Below, one piece after another: positions 1 through 11,828 of a DNA stretch of 64,000 nucleotides (positions are counted from its first letter, which is position 1; each line of letters starts with the position of its first letter). The DNA lies in contig CAJJDO010000051.1 of assembly GCA_905183005.1 (NCBI GenBank), positions 186,001-250,000 on the forward strand, given 5' to 3'. The position numbers and the translations under genes were made by a program. This stretch comes from Paramecium pentaurelia. Taxonomy: Eukaryota > Ciliophora > Oligohymenophorea > Peniculida > Parameciidae. A model generated the notes under the pieces. It worked only from the letters and a program-made list of their open reading frames with translations. It searched no databases and was not told the origin of the DNA.

Positions 1-1502
1 ACCTAAATATTATGTAAATTTTTAGAGCAAAGTAACTTTTTTATTTAATTCTTGTGGATAATTTTCAAATTCATAATTTGAATTTTGATTAAATCTATCA
101 AAATAATTGAATTCTTATTTATTGCATTATATAATTTTTGTGGAATCATTAAATAGAACTCCAGAATGATTATTCGATAGAACATAACCAATACCATATT
201 TACTTTGATAATCACAACACTTTATAACATATACTACTTCATTCTCCTTACTCTAAGTTATAATAAAACACTTACTAATTCAATTTAATTATTATTCTAA
301 GAATTCAATCCTTATTTTTTATTTTTCTATTGATTTTCACTTAAATAATTAATACCTTCTGTTAAAGCTATAATTTTAAATTAATTAATACTCTTAATGC
401 GTTCAGCTTAAGACATTTTTATTTGAGTAGAAAATAGATTATTCATCTTAGGTATTTAGGATGTAGTTTTGACTGATATTAATTCAGGTTATAATTGCTT
501 AGAATTAAGCATAGAAGCTTAAGAATATTGAGATAACCATGCTGCAGTTGGTGGACTAAGTAATTGAGAAATATGAGTAGTTTTAGGAATTGGATTTGAT
601 GTCATAAAAGGATGACTTAGAATTTCATCCAAAGTTAATCTTTTTGAAGGATCAAGTACAAGTATTCTAGAAATCAAATTCTTAGCATTTTCAGATATCT
701 GAATATGATCTGGAAAATTGAATTAACATTAAGATATTTTATTATAAGTAGTCTTAACATCTGATGTCTCAAAAGGTGGTTTACCTATTAACAGTGTATA
801 AATAATAACACCAACTGACCATATATCTGCTTAATATGAATGTCCCATTCTATCATCTAATATTTCAGGTGCTATATAATTTGGTGTCCCACATATAGTA
901 ATTCGTCTTTATCCATCATAATCTAATTTTGTAGCTAAACCAAAATCTCCTAATTTCAATTCCATCTTATCATTTATAAATAGATTTCCTAACTTCAAAT
1001 CTCTATGAAGAACTCTATGAGAATGAATATATTTTAATGCTCCTATCAATTATTTTAAGTAACATTGCACTTCTATTTGTGTTATTCTTCTCCTTCTCTT
1101 TAATAACTCATTCAATGTCTAAAATAATTTGAATAAATTTATTTACTTGATTTTAACATAGTTCTAAAAGAATGTATACATTATCATTATCCTCAAACAC
1201 ATCTTCAAATTAAACTATATTTTAATGATGAAGTGATTTATGAAGCTTTATTTCAGTAATTAACTACTATTAATCTACATTTATACCTTTGCTTTTGTTC
1301 TACCTTTCTTTAAAGTACTTTTAGCAATAATCTTTGCAGCCAATACTTTCTTGCTTTCTATACATGTTACTTCATAGCATTTTGCAAAGCCACCCTTCCC
1401 TAACACCTTTCCTTTTTAGTATCTACGATATGCAATCTCTCCATCAGGTTTCTTGTATCTTTCTTCTATTATGGTATTTTCAATTTGCTGTTATTCTTCC
1501 AT
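1..1502 (-). CDS. Polo-like kinase (PLK), 3' end cut by window
   Basis: Serine/threonine kinase of the Polo family, which acts in mitosis and centrosome/basal-body control. The start is the ATG at 1502. The glycine loop reads GKVLGKGGFAKCYE, close to the PLK form in which the last loop glycine is alanine. The catalytic loop is HRDLKLGN, the magnesium loop DFG and the activation segment ends CGTPNYIAPE. After the kinase domain the reading frame continues to base 1 with a polo-box-like stretch (YGIGYVLSN, then GVLFNDSTK). Introns of about 20 and 28 bases interrupt the N-lobe; with TAA/TAG as Gln the frame is otherwise open. Only the first polo box is inside the window. It is divergently arranged with the VPS11-like gene, 250 bases apart. 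Family assignment is firm; which PLK paralogue it is cannot be told. Confidence 0.93.
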
Positions 1503-1752
1503 TTAAATTAATTATTAAAAAAAACCAAAAAATGTTAATCTAATTTAATTTCAAATAAGTAATCTAATCTATTTAGATTCTTCTTTCTTATGTCTTTTTT
1601 AATTCAAAAAATCAATTAGAATTCATAATTATCATTAATGTTTCATATAATAATATTTTCATCAAAATCTATATTAAATCTATATATAAATCTTGTTTAA
1701 TACCTTATAATTATTATATTAAATTATAAGTTCTCTTATTTTCTCATTAATA
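1503..1752. other. Short divergent intergenic region
   Basis: AT-rich spacer between the PLK start (minus) and the VPS11-like start (plus). It presumably holds both promoters, but no motif stands out. It is too short to hold the missing N-terminal propeller of VPS11. Confidence 0.5.
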
Positions 1753-3382
1753 ATGTAAAAAATTGATAGTTTAGAACCCACTTAAGCTATAGCCACTCAT
1801 TTTCTTGATATTTCAAATATTGAATAATTGGTTTAGTACTTAGAAAAATTGCACTAATAACCTAAAGTAGAAAAACATCATACAGCCTTATTATTAAATT
1901 GCTACATTAAATAAAAACAATTTGACAATTTTATTTAGAAAATAGAAAAGTATGGGTTTGAAAGTGATCTATTTGATATTGAAACAGCAATAAGAGAATG
2001 TAGATCATTCAATTACCTCGATATTGCTTTAAAAATGGCAACTAAGAAAAATATATATACTGCCTGTCTTTAGATATATATATTTGATAAAGGAGAATGT
2101 GGAGCTGCCCTAGAATATATTAGGGATGTAATAATATTAGAGGAGAAAGTAAATGAGATATTTTCATATAGTGTAGGCTAATTATTTAAAAGAATTCGGT
2201 CTTGAATTAATGAGGAGTGAACCTTAATTTACTTTAGAAGTAATTTAAAATTTAATTTTGTTAATAAATATTGTATAAAACTTAAAAAAATAATTTGAAT
2301 CAAGAAAAGGTATTGATTCATTAGATCGTTTAACTTAAGAATAATAGAAAGTTTGGAAATACTTTAATTTAGATAATGATCAATTATCAAATATTTATTC
2401 AATAACATTTTGTAAACCTGATGAATTTTTACATATTTTTGGAGGATATAATAATTATTTAGAAAGATATTTAAGATTTCTTATAGAAGAATGCAAAAAT
2501 TTACCTAATGAAATGGCTATATATCATAGATATTTTAGTTATCATTTAGAGAGATTCGAAAGAAAAGAAGAAATAAAAGAAAGTGAAAAAAGAATTATGA
2601 GTTTATTAATGGATAATAAGAATGAGTCAAAATATGATAAAAATCATTTATTGGTTTAATTCAAAATTTATAATTTTACAGAAGGAATCATATGTTTATT
2701 AAAGAAATTATAAATGAGAGAAGAACTATTAAATTTTTATATTACAAAGAAAGATAATGAAGAAATATTAAATTTATGTACAGAGTATGGAGAATAAGAA
2801 TAAAACTTATGGGTATTAGCATTGAAATATTTTGCAAAGCCTGAAAATAAGGCTACACATTATATTCCTAATATACTGAAAGAATTAAATAAATTAGAAT
2901 CAATATCTTCATTTTTGATTTTAGATATTATGAAAGAAAATAGTAATGTAAAATTTGGTTAGATGAGAGATTTCTTAAAGTAATAATTATAAAGAGATTA
3001 TACAGAAATTAAAGATAATTTGAATGTTATAAAAGAAAATATGTAATAAACAACTGAAACAAGAACAGAATTTTAATAGTTAAAGACTCAAGCATAAATA
3101 TTTTCATTTGGAAAATGTACAGCATGTGATAATGCATTAGTTAATCCTTCATTTCATTTTATATGTGGACATCAATATCATTAAAATTGCATTTAAATGT
3201 ATATATGACTATATAGTATAAGTGAAGACAAAAAAAGAATATGTATAAGATGTAATTTAGAGATTTAAATGATTCAAAATAAATAAAAAGAAGTAGATGA
3301 GGCTAATCAATAAATGGTATAACTTAGGTAGAAAATGCTAGAAACTAGTTCTAAATATGATATTATTTCTAAATATAAATGA
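1753..3382 (+). CDS. VPS11-like protein, C-terminal half only (clathrin-repeat region plus RING)
   Basis: Resembles the C-terminal half of VPS11, a core subunit of the HOPS/CORVET endolysosomal tethering complexes. The first residues already align with the middle of VPS11: the HTALLLNCYIKQ stretch, then FDIETAIRECR and the AALEYI repeat typical of the clathrin-heavy-chain-repeat region. The C-terminus has a RING-type zinc site (CTACDNAL, FHFICGHQYHQNC, then CIRC). Two introns fit: 22 bases at 2171-2192 (GTG...AAG, slightly atypical) and 18 bases inside the RING, giving 529 codons in frame. Full-length VPS11 is roughly 900-1000 residues with an N-terminal beta-propeller, which is absent here and has no room upstream. 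It could be a split gene, a specialised short paralogue, or an N-terminal loss. Confidence 0.85.
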
Positions 3383-3804
3383 ATAACATATATAAATGTT
3401 AATAATATAAGTTGATATATTTTAATGTTAAACTAAATAGATATTTTATAATTAATTTTAGTAAATTTATTATAATTTTAATTATGTTATTACAAATTTT
3501 AATTGTAGAAACTAATAAATTAAAAATAACTATCCAAAATATTTATTTAATGAGTCAAAGAATAGAGTATAAATAGCTGAAAAAATAGATTATATATTTA
3601 ACAAATTAATATTGTAAAGACAACATCTGATAGAATAGATTGTGAAGTAAGAAAGAGAAAGTATTTAAGTAACCTTATTATAATTACCTTATTAATTTCT
3701 TTATCATAAAATATTTAGTATAAAAAATATAGTAATAATTTATAGAGATACCAAAGTACAATAAATAATGATTAATTTTATAAAACTGTAAACAATTATT
3801 ATTT
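3383..3804. other. Intergenic, no gene seen
   Basis: AT-rich spacer between two plus-strand genes. A short ORF from about 3551 runs into TGA after some 25 codons and has no recognisable content. Confidence 0.5.
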
Positions 3805-5538
3805 ATGAATTGTTTTGAACACAATTCACCCTACACACTTCTTTGTTGGGTCAAAGGATGCAATAAGAAATTTCTATGCCATCAATGTATGTAAAAACAT
3901 GATCCTCAACATTTCTCAATGATTCAATCTCTAAATGACTTTGATACTTAAATTAGCTAAATACCCAAATCCATTTAATAAAATCTAATTCTCCTTAGCT
4001 CTCAATTAAATTCTGCTTAAACATAGATCACATTGAATAAAGATTCACTAAAAAAATAGATCATCAAACTCTCAGATTTACTTAAAGCTAGACTTGATGT
4101 TGAAATAAATAATTTCTGTTCATCAGCAATAGATTATACTACTATTTATTATAAATAGTTTGAAAATGATATTGCTGCTATATTCAATACAATATCTGAA
4201 CATTCTCAAATATTCACTCCTTAAACGGGTAGACCAATTAATGAGTTTTAATTCACATAATTGATCCAATAATAAGATAAAATGTTTGATATTATTCTAC
4301 CAAAATTAAGCTAATAAGTTTAAATGTTTGTTTAGTAAATATCAAATAATTAACTAATCATGAAAACTGAAAACTTTCATTCAATATTAAACAATAACAT
4401 TTCTAAAACTTTTTAATTGAACAATTTACTTTATACCAATGAAACTATTCAAACTTAAACATCAAAGTCACTTATTTAAAAAAATAGAATTATGTCACCT
4501 TTAATACCAAAAATTGATCTAAAAAAAAATGCATCACAGTTATTTTCTTAAAAATAACAATCAGATAGAATAAATGATTAATCAGCATTTTATAATGATA
4601 ATATAGTTGAATTAAGTGGATCTAGATTTCTTTAATAAAAATCTATCAATACAGTACTTACTGGTCATACTGATATTATATTATGTGTTTGTGCTTTTTC
4701 TAATACTTCTATTTTATCAGGTAGTGCAGGAGGAACTATAAGAATCTTTTATATTGATAATGCTATAACTCAAACAAAATTGAATGATCACAAAGGTGAT
4801 GTGTTGGCAATTATCAAAATTAATGATACAAATTTCAGTAGTGCAAGTTCTGATTAAACTGTTCGGGTATGGAATTATTAAAGAAAAGTATGTGAATATA
4901 TACTTGTTGGACATGAATAACCAATCAAAGCTCTAATTCTTTTATAAGACACCGATTAATTGGCCTCAGGTAGTTTGGATCAGACTATAAAAATATGGTC
5001 TCTCAAAAGGCCTAAAATCAAATTAAACATTAAAGATCATTAAAAAATTTTTGCTTTATGCTACGTATAATCTAAAGCATTAATTGTGAGTGGAGGGGAG
5101 GGTATATTAAGTGTGTTTAATATTATAAATGGATATTGTAGAGATAAATTAGAAGGACATACAGGAAATGTGCTTTGTCTGAAGTACTTAAAAGAAATTG
5201 TCAATGGAGAGTTTGTTTCATTGATCTCATCTGGAGGATCAGATAAAAAAATTATCTTATGGAATCTGGATCGAGCCCAGAAATTATATATATTAATTGG
5301 TCATTAAGATTACGTTACATGTTTAACCTTTGATAACGAAAATAATCAACTTTGGTCTGGTGGAGCTGATTAGACTATACGATGTTGGGATATTGATAAG
5401 GGACGTTAAGTTTTTATATTTAAAAGACATACTGATTAAATTAGTTGTATTGAATATATTGCAAGTAGAGAATTGATAATAAGTGGAAGTTGGGATAAAA
5501 AAATAAGAGTTACATCAAAATCTATCTTAGTAAATTGA
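3805..5538 (+). CDS. B-box zinc finger / WD40-repeat protein
   Basis: An intronless frame of 577 codons that opens only with the ciliate code. Residues 3-35 carry a B-box-like zinc site with the pattern C-x2-H ... C-x4-C ... C-x2-C ... H-x4-H. A glutamine-rich, probably coiled-coil linker follows (about residues 60-260). From about residue 270 to the end there are at least six WD repeats, recognisable by GHTD, SGSAGGTIRIF, SASSDQTVRVWN, SGSLDQTIKIW, SSGGSDKKIILWN and SGGADQTIRCWD. The likely role is a scaffold or substrate-recognition protein, inferred from the domains only. The start is the first ATG, directly before the B-box. The gene lies tail-to-tail with the ankyrin gene on the other strand. 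Confidence 0.9.
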
Positions 5539-5886
5539 TATTATGTAATTCTAAATTTATTTATATTTTATATTTTATTAATAGATATATATTTAGTAAG
5601 TATATATCAATTTTTAATTTAGTTTATAAAGCATTTTTAGGAAATCTAATTATTAGAAACAAATAATTTTACTAAGTAATTTAATATAATTTAACTTATT
5701 TGAAATAATCATAAGATTTTTATATAAAACAATAATATACTCATTTCTGAACTTATATGAATTTATTAAAACAAGTATTAATCATAATTAAAAAAAAGAA
5801 TTTAAATAAATTTTAATGTATTTTCTCATATATTTAAATAATCCATTTGTTTTATGCTCAAACATATCAATATATTATATTATTAA
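5539..5886. other. Convergent intergenic region
   Basis: Very AT-rich spacer between the two gene ends. No ORF or structured element seen. Confidence 0.5.
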
Positions 5887-7507
5887 TCAATATAAGCTCA
5901 AATGTTATTTAATATTTTCTATATTCAGTAAACACTCTGGATCACGATTATAAATTTTCAAATATTATGCTAATTTAATTAAATCTTTTGCCTCTTGACT
6001 TCTACAACACCCAAAGTAATCTCTCAAATGTTGATCCCAAGGGGTAGCTCTACATGCAAGAAGTAATTTAGCAATTGCTAAATTATTGGTTACAAGAGCA
6101 AAATATAAGGGTTTTTAAAGAAAGAAATCATTAGAATTAACATCTGCCCCATAGCATAGTAATAACTTAACCATATCGATTGATTAAATCATTACAGCTA
6201 GATGTATAGCATATTGGCCTAATTCATCAAATGAACCAATCAATTTTTTCTCTTGATCAAGCATTTATTTAGCAGCATGGATATTGTTGTATTTAACAAA
6301 TCTTAAAAAAGCTACAGAACCTGGAGATTAATATGGAATTAATTGTTATTATTATTCCAATAACTAAAATAATAAGTTATAATACTTAATAAACAAACAT
6401 CTATTTAATAACTGCAATCTTAGCCAAGACTTTTAATTTTCTAATAATTCTTCTCCTTTTTACTTTTTTATCATAATAAATAGGATAAAATTCTATTAAT
6501 TCTTCGTCATCTTTTCTTTTTTCAATATCAAAAACAGTTTAAGAATAAGATTTCACTAATCCTTAGGTTTCTTTCTTTATTTATTTATTTTTTGCTGATA
6601 ATGGTGTATGTCGATGGGGTTTGAAATGTTAAAGAGGTAATTCATTATTAAATTATTATCTGACTTCTTGTTTTTATTTAAGTTTCTAAACATTCAATAA
6701 TTTTTAAGGGGATTCAGTATATGATTTAAGATAATCATTAAATTAATCATCTTTTCTCATAGATTTCTATTCAATAACAAATTATAACCATTTATTACTA
6801 AGAAAACGATCCAATCCTACTCTTGGATCAGAACTTTTAGCAAAATTCATTTTAGTGAAATTATCAATAGTAGGACTTGGTTGATTGAGTTATCTGATAG
6901 ACCCATAAGATTTCATTTTTAATTAGGCACGCATAGCTAAAGTATTAATATTTTTGGTTTATGTAATAAAGCATTTAAGTGAATCTGATTGTTTAATATT
7001 GAAGTTTGGTTCTTGATCAAATTAATTGTCAAATTCTTTTAGTATTTTTTAGGAAACGACAGTTTATTATTTTCTAAGCTTTCTGAAATTAGGTTTATTG
7101 GCAGTTTTACTACTTTAACCAACTAACTCTTATACTTTTTTGATATCCTTTGTTCTAACACTGTTGTAGCTGTTGCTTTCATTTTTTAGAGTACTTGCGA
7201 CAATTTATCTCATTTACATGGAGGCAGTAGATCTGGCAGGTCCATGAGGAGAGAATAAATGTGAGATTTAGCTAAAGGATTTAGGATTGGACTTTGTTTT
7301 TTTAGGAGTAGATAATGTAAGTGGAATAGTCTGTTGCATTTAAGTAAATTTTGGATCATCTGTAACTTAAGTTTCCATTTCAAGAAATTATTTCTTAGGG
7401 ATGTTTAAATCAGTGACAGTATTAAGTGTAAATATTTTATCTATAGATTGTTATCGACGTTGTTCAAAGAATTCCTTTAACTTTCTATTTATAAAATCCC
7501 AATTCAT
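5887..7507 (-). CDS. Ankyrin-repeat protein with long basic N-terminal region
   Basis: About 532 codons with one 22-base intron (GTATTA...TTTTAG), which keeps the frame exactly. The N-terminal two thirds is low-complexity, rich in Lys, Ser and Gln, with no domain I recognise. The last ~130 residues hold ankyrin-type repeats: AIHLAVMIQSIDMVKLLLCYGADVN and the following ALVTNNLAIAKLLLACRA, interrupted here only for quotation. The protein ends with a short helical tail. Ankyrin repeats bind proteins; the partner is unknown. The start ATG at 7507 is the first in frame after a TGA-rich stretch. The neighbouring minus-strand nucleotidyltransferase gene ends only 89 bases upstream. Confidence 0.85.
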
Positions 7508-7596
7508 ATAAAATAATAAATTGCATAATATTTGGATTTATAATCTAATTGTAGAATATATATAATTAAACCTTAACTAGATTTTTATTAATATAC

Positions 7597-9424
7597 TCAA
7601 TAGCGTGTAGATGTTCCAAACATAATCTGATCAGCATAAGCTTTATATTGATTGACAAGCACAGAATGAAGGGAACATTGTATATTTTAAGCGGAATTGA
7701 AAAAAAACTTGAGTGGATATTGTTGAGTTGAAGAATCAAAGGTAAGCAATTTAGAAAAAGCTACTGTGAATGCAAGCTAAATGTTGACAAAGATGATATT
7801 ACTTTGATCTTAGCAACATTATAAGATGGACGTCCAACATTATTTTATGGATTGAGTGGATCAATAATAACCAAGCTTTATTATTGACAATAAGCAAAAT
7901 TATGAGGATCAAAAATAATCGTAGTTTCTTATTCAAATACTTCAGGTTGATCAGGACAGATTGTTTTTCCTGCATAATCTAATTCACAACCATATACATT
8001 CAAAAATTCAATTAGTAATGTACCTATAGTTGGCCAATTCTTATCTTAATTTTAATAACTCTGTAGAAATGAAACAATCATAAGTATTAATCCATATGAA
8101 CTTAAACCACCACTATAAGTATCTGAGAGATCACTTTTATGAAGAAATTGTTTCATAATAAGAGTCAATGGTTTAAGAGGTTCATAATTTTTAATATACT
8201 TACGAATCAACTAAACACATTACAAACCATTATGTTTAGTCTCTTAAATTGAAATATCTAGTCTCTTATTCATATACTGTTTATTACATTTAGCTCTAAG
8301 AACAGGAGTGGTTGATTATGTTACACATTTAGTTTCTTCTATAAATTTGCATTTCTTTAATTCTACTTCAATTCTTTACAAAATATCAGTCACAAACTTT
8401 TCATGTTGATTAGATATTTTAATTACTAGATCTATATCTGAATGTGGTAGACATAATTCTGTTGCATAAGAACCATATACATCAATTTAGGCACCTGCAT
8501 AAGTGGCACTTACAATAGCAGATATCTCATCAATAAGTTTTTAAAATGCATTTCTATTTTTCTTATTATATTAATCAATTTCAGCAACAAACAATTTGAT
8601 ATCTTAAGTCAATTATTCAACTGTATCATAAGTAGGTAAATATTGAGTACATTGACCCATTTCTAATTAGTATTCATAGAATTTCATCTCTTTGCTTTGA
8701 TCCTTTTATTGATTCTTATTCTTTTTACTACTCAAAGGTATTAATCCATCAACCTATTCTGTTTAAGTTGCTGTTGTATTTTTAGGATATTCCATTTTAA
8801 TTCCTAATTATTGCAAATATTGTTTATTATTTCTATATAATTTATCCACTTAATCTCGATCCTAAATATTCAAAGTCAGAGAACATAATTTTTATCCCTT
8901 TTATACTTATGGTATTTTTGGAGTCTAAGCAGTTTTCTTTGATTATAATTCTTATTGCTCTTCTACAAATAATTGATATGGTCTCTATGCACTAAAGTTT
9001 TGGATCAAAATGTCATTTACTCTCTTACTTTGTTCTGACAATTCTGATACTTCAGAGTAAATCTTGTTCTTATCTAATATTTAACTCCAATATTACTCAA
9101 AAATTGACTATTTTTATTTGCTAGAAGAGCTTAGTAATAAAATTTAGATTCAACCAAATTCAATATTATCTCATCATGCACTATAATAATAAAAAATTTA
9201 TCAGTACATTCTTTCGAAATCTAAATCTCCTCTTTCTCCCATAAAGACAATGCAAATTTAGTTACATCTTCCATATGGCCCACAATTTCCCTGACTCTCT
9301 TCAATATATAAACTAATGTAATCAATAAGTTCTAGTCTTTCTATTAAGACAGAATATTTCGAAACACTATATTATCAATCATAGGGAAATGTTATCGAAT
9401 CTGCTTCAAAACATCTTAATTCAT
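7597..9424 (-). CDS. Non-canonical poly(A)/oligo(U) RNA polymerase (Cid1/TRF4 family)
   Basis: RNA nucleotidyltransferase that would add A or U tails to RNA 3' ends. The catalytic signature is clear: YGSYATELCLPHSDIDLVI supplies the G-S motif and two catalytic Asp residues, and RLDISIQ the third. Downstream, LIMKQFLHKS, YSGGLSSYGLILM and the final central-domain helices match the family. About the first 250 residues are a divergent extension with coiled-coil character, not seen in other families. Introns of 27, 23 and 26 bases (the last at 7777-7802) give 583 codons in frame. The start ATG at 9424 is the furthest upstream in frame. Whether it adenylates or uridylates cannot be read from the sequence. 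Confidence 0.88.
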
Positions 9425-9940
9425 CCAACAAAAACGTATATTTAATAAATAATTATAATTTATATAAAATATTTATACAATTGATCATCTGATCTTTAAC
9501 CAATAACTTTATTTAGTATTATCTTAATTCAATATAAGTACTATTTAAATATAAGATAGACAATAATTCAAATAAAATTTTATTAATAATTAACAAATAC
9601 TAGATTAGTTCATTTTGGGAATTTCAATTCATATTATAATAGTTGCATGTTATTATTATGATATTTCAAAATGACTATAGGAATATATAGAGTTTATAAA
9701 GTGTGTTAAATTATTATTCATATCAGATTGATGATATTTTTAATAGCTAAAATTTATGTTTAATAGAAATTAAAGTCTTATTGATTTTGAGTTTATAAAA
9801 TATTAGTGAATCAATATATTCAGATTAAAAATAAATCATTTGATATTTATAATTTGATATTAATATAGATATAAATGTAATATGAGCTTAATATTTAATC
9901 TTTCAGTTACAAAGATATTGTATATAATATTTTTAATAAC
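9425..9940. other. Intergenic, AT-rich, no gene seen
   Basis: About 500 bases between divergent genes. It contains runs of A/T and no frame with protein-like composition on either strand. Confidence 0.5.
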
Positions 9941-10676
9941 ATGAATAAATTATCACTAGAAATACTAAAATAGTTTGAATTTAATCCCTGTTCTTTTAAT
10001 ACAACATCCAAATAGTCTAATATAATCTAAAATGAATATTCTATATAGAAAAGAAGAAAGTCAAGGAGCTAATTGCACACTTATATTATGCATCAAAAAA
10101 CGATTAAATAGTATTTGAGAAGAAAAAGTTGCTGCTGTAACGAATGTGGATAATTGGGAACTTTTGAATATAAATGTATGAACATAAAAGGACCTAAACC
10201 TTTTAGGAGATCAATATTAACAAGAAGAGCTTCAAATCAGCAAGTGTATTTTTTTTGTTTTAATTGATAGATAATCTGCATAGCCTAAATCATTTTAAAG
10301 GAATAGATAGTAACTTAAGAAAATGAAAACATATGATGAAAGTAAATTAAATTCACTTGCAGAATCTAATAAAATTCCTTTAACTATGAGAATGATCTAA
10401 GGATCAATGACAAAATTACATTCGTATTTCCATACACAATAGCAATAATAAATAAAAGTTTATTAACTAAATCAATTTACTCCTAGTTGTTCCCCAAAAC
10501 ATTTAAAATCTCAAAAAAGTTTGCCATAAATATAATCATATTTGAGTTATAGAAAACTTGATTCATAATTATTAAAACCATTAAAATTAAATTAATAACC
10601 AAAACAAAGATCATAATTATTAATACTTCAAAGCACAAAATAACACAAAACCTTATAAACAGTAGTTCAATTCTGA
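9941..10676 (+). CDS. Unknown protein with RRKSCCCNECGQL motif (copy 1)
   Basis: Not a family I recognise. One 25-base intron (about 10249-10273, GTATTT...GATAG) gives 236 codons in frame. The protein is basic and rich in Lys, Gln and Ser, probably mostly disordered. Its only ordered-looking element is the cysteine cluster RRKSCCCNECGQL at about residues 60-72, which might bind a metal. The next gene downstream carries the same 12-13 residues in a similar position but is otherwise almost unalignable by eye, so the two look like an old tandem duplication in which only this motif is kept. No signal peptide or membrane segment. Confidence 0.7.
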
Positions 10677-10787
10677 AACTATTAAATTCTTTTTTTGATA
10701 AAATAGTTAGTATAATCATTAACAATAATTTGAATTCAGTATGTTGTAGTTTTTGACATTAAAGTAATAATTAAATTAAATATTATA

Positions 10788-11510
10788 ATGCTAATATCAA
10801 ATACAACTCAATCTAAATCTCGGAATTCTGTAACTCATACTATTCTTACTGGATCTAATTCAATTATCTATTCTCTTCATAAATACAAAAGAAGCAGTCT
10901 AAAAAATAAAAATTGTAATAAAAATGAAGATGATTTTGTATAAACAAAATTAACTTAGTTAAGAAGAAAGAGTTGCTGTTGTAATGAATGTGGCTAATTA
11001 AGTAATTTTCAATTTAAATAATTAAATAACAATGCATCAATTAGATAAAACAATATTTATATGAATACTACCTCTATTTGCTAATCGGTGAAATTAATGT
11101 AATTTTCAATTATATATTTTTAAAGTAACTCATCTCATAGATAATCTGTATTATTTTAAAGACATCATTCAAGAATGAATACCTATGGAGAAACTCAGCT
11201 CTCCCAAGTTTATAATTTGTCTCCAACAAGGCTGAGTCCTATAAAACCTAAATAGGATTCTTAAAACAAATTAAGATACTATCTCTAAAATAAGACAATA
11301 TAACAAACTAAGAGAAATAGATAGTTTTAACTTAATTTAATTACTGTTCATTAATGTCATAAAGATTAAGAATAATAATTAATAAATAAAGTAGTTGTTA
11401 AAAGTCCTCTTACATAAAGGAAATCTAAACCTGATGTAAGACCATACTTAAGTCATTTAAAATTAAAACCAATTTGCACTAAAAATTAAGTTACTCACTT
11501 TGAAATCTGA
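10788..11510 (+). CDS. Unknown protein with RRKSCCCNECGQL motif (copy 2)
   Basis: Intronless frame of 240 codons, starting at the ATG at 10788 and ending at TGA 11508-11510. It repeats LRRKSCCCNECGQL of the preceding gene near residues 60-73. The rest is basic and low-complexity, with a Ser/Thr-rich N-terminus and a Lys/Gln-rich tail. The tandem same-strand arrangement, 111 bases apart, supports duplication. Function unknown. The motif's exact conservation between otherwise diverged proteins suggests it is the functional site. Confidence 0.7.
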
Positions 11511-11828
11511 AATTCAATTATAAAAATATATATTCATTTACTTTAATTACCAACTATTTTTAGTATGGAATCTTGAATTTCTTAATATTATTCAGGATGT
11601 GAATCCTTTATATTTTATTTTAGAGTCTACCAATAGACATTAGTATTCATATTTAAATCTTAATTATTATTCAATGTGAATAGTAATCCAAATAATGAAG
11701 ATATCAATGGTTTATATTCTAATAATAATTATTAATCAAATACAATTATCATTCTCTAGAAATTAAAATTTTGAATTTATTAATTGATTTAATTGTGAAT
11801 TGATTTTTTCCTAAAAAGTAACAAAATT
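11511..11828. other. Convergent intergenic region
   Basis: AT-rich spacer between the tandem CCCNECG genes and the end of the LIN9-like gene. Nothing recognisable. Confidence 0.5.
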
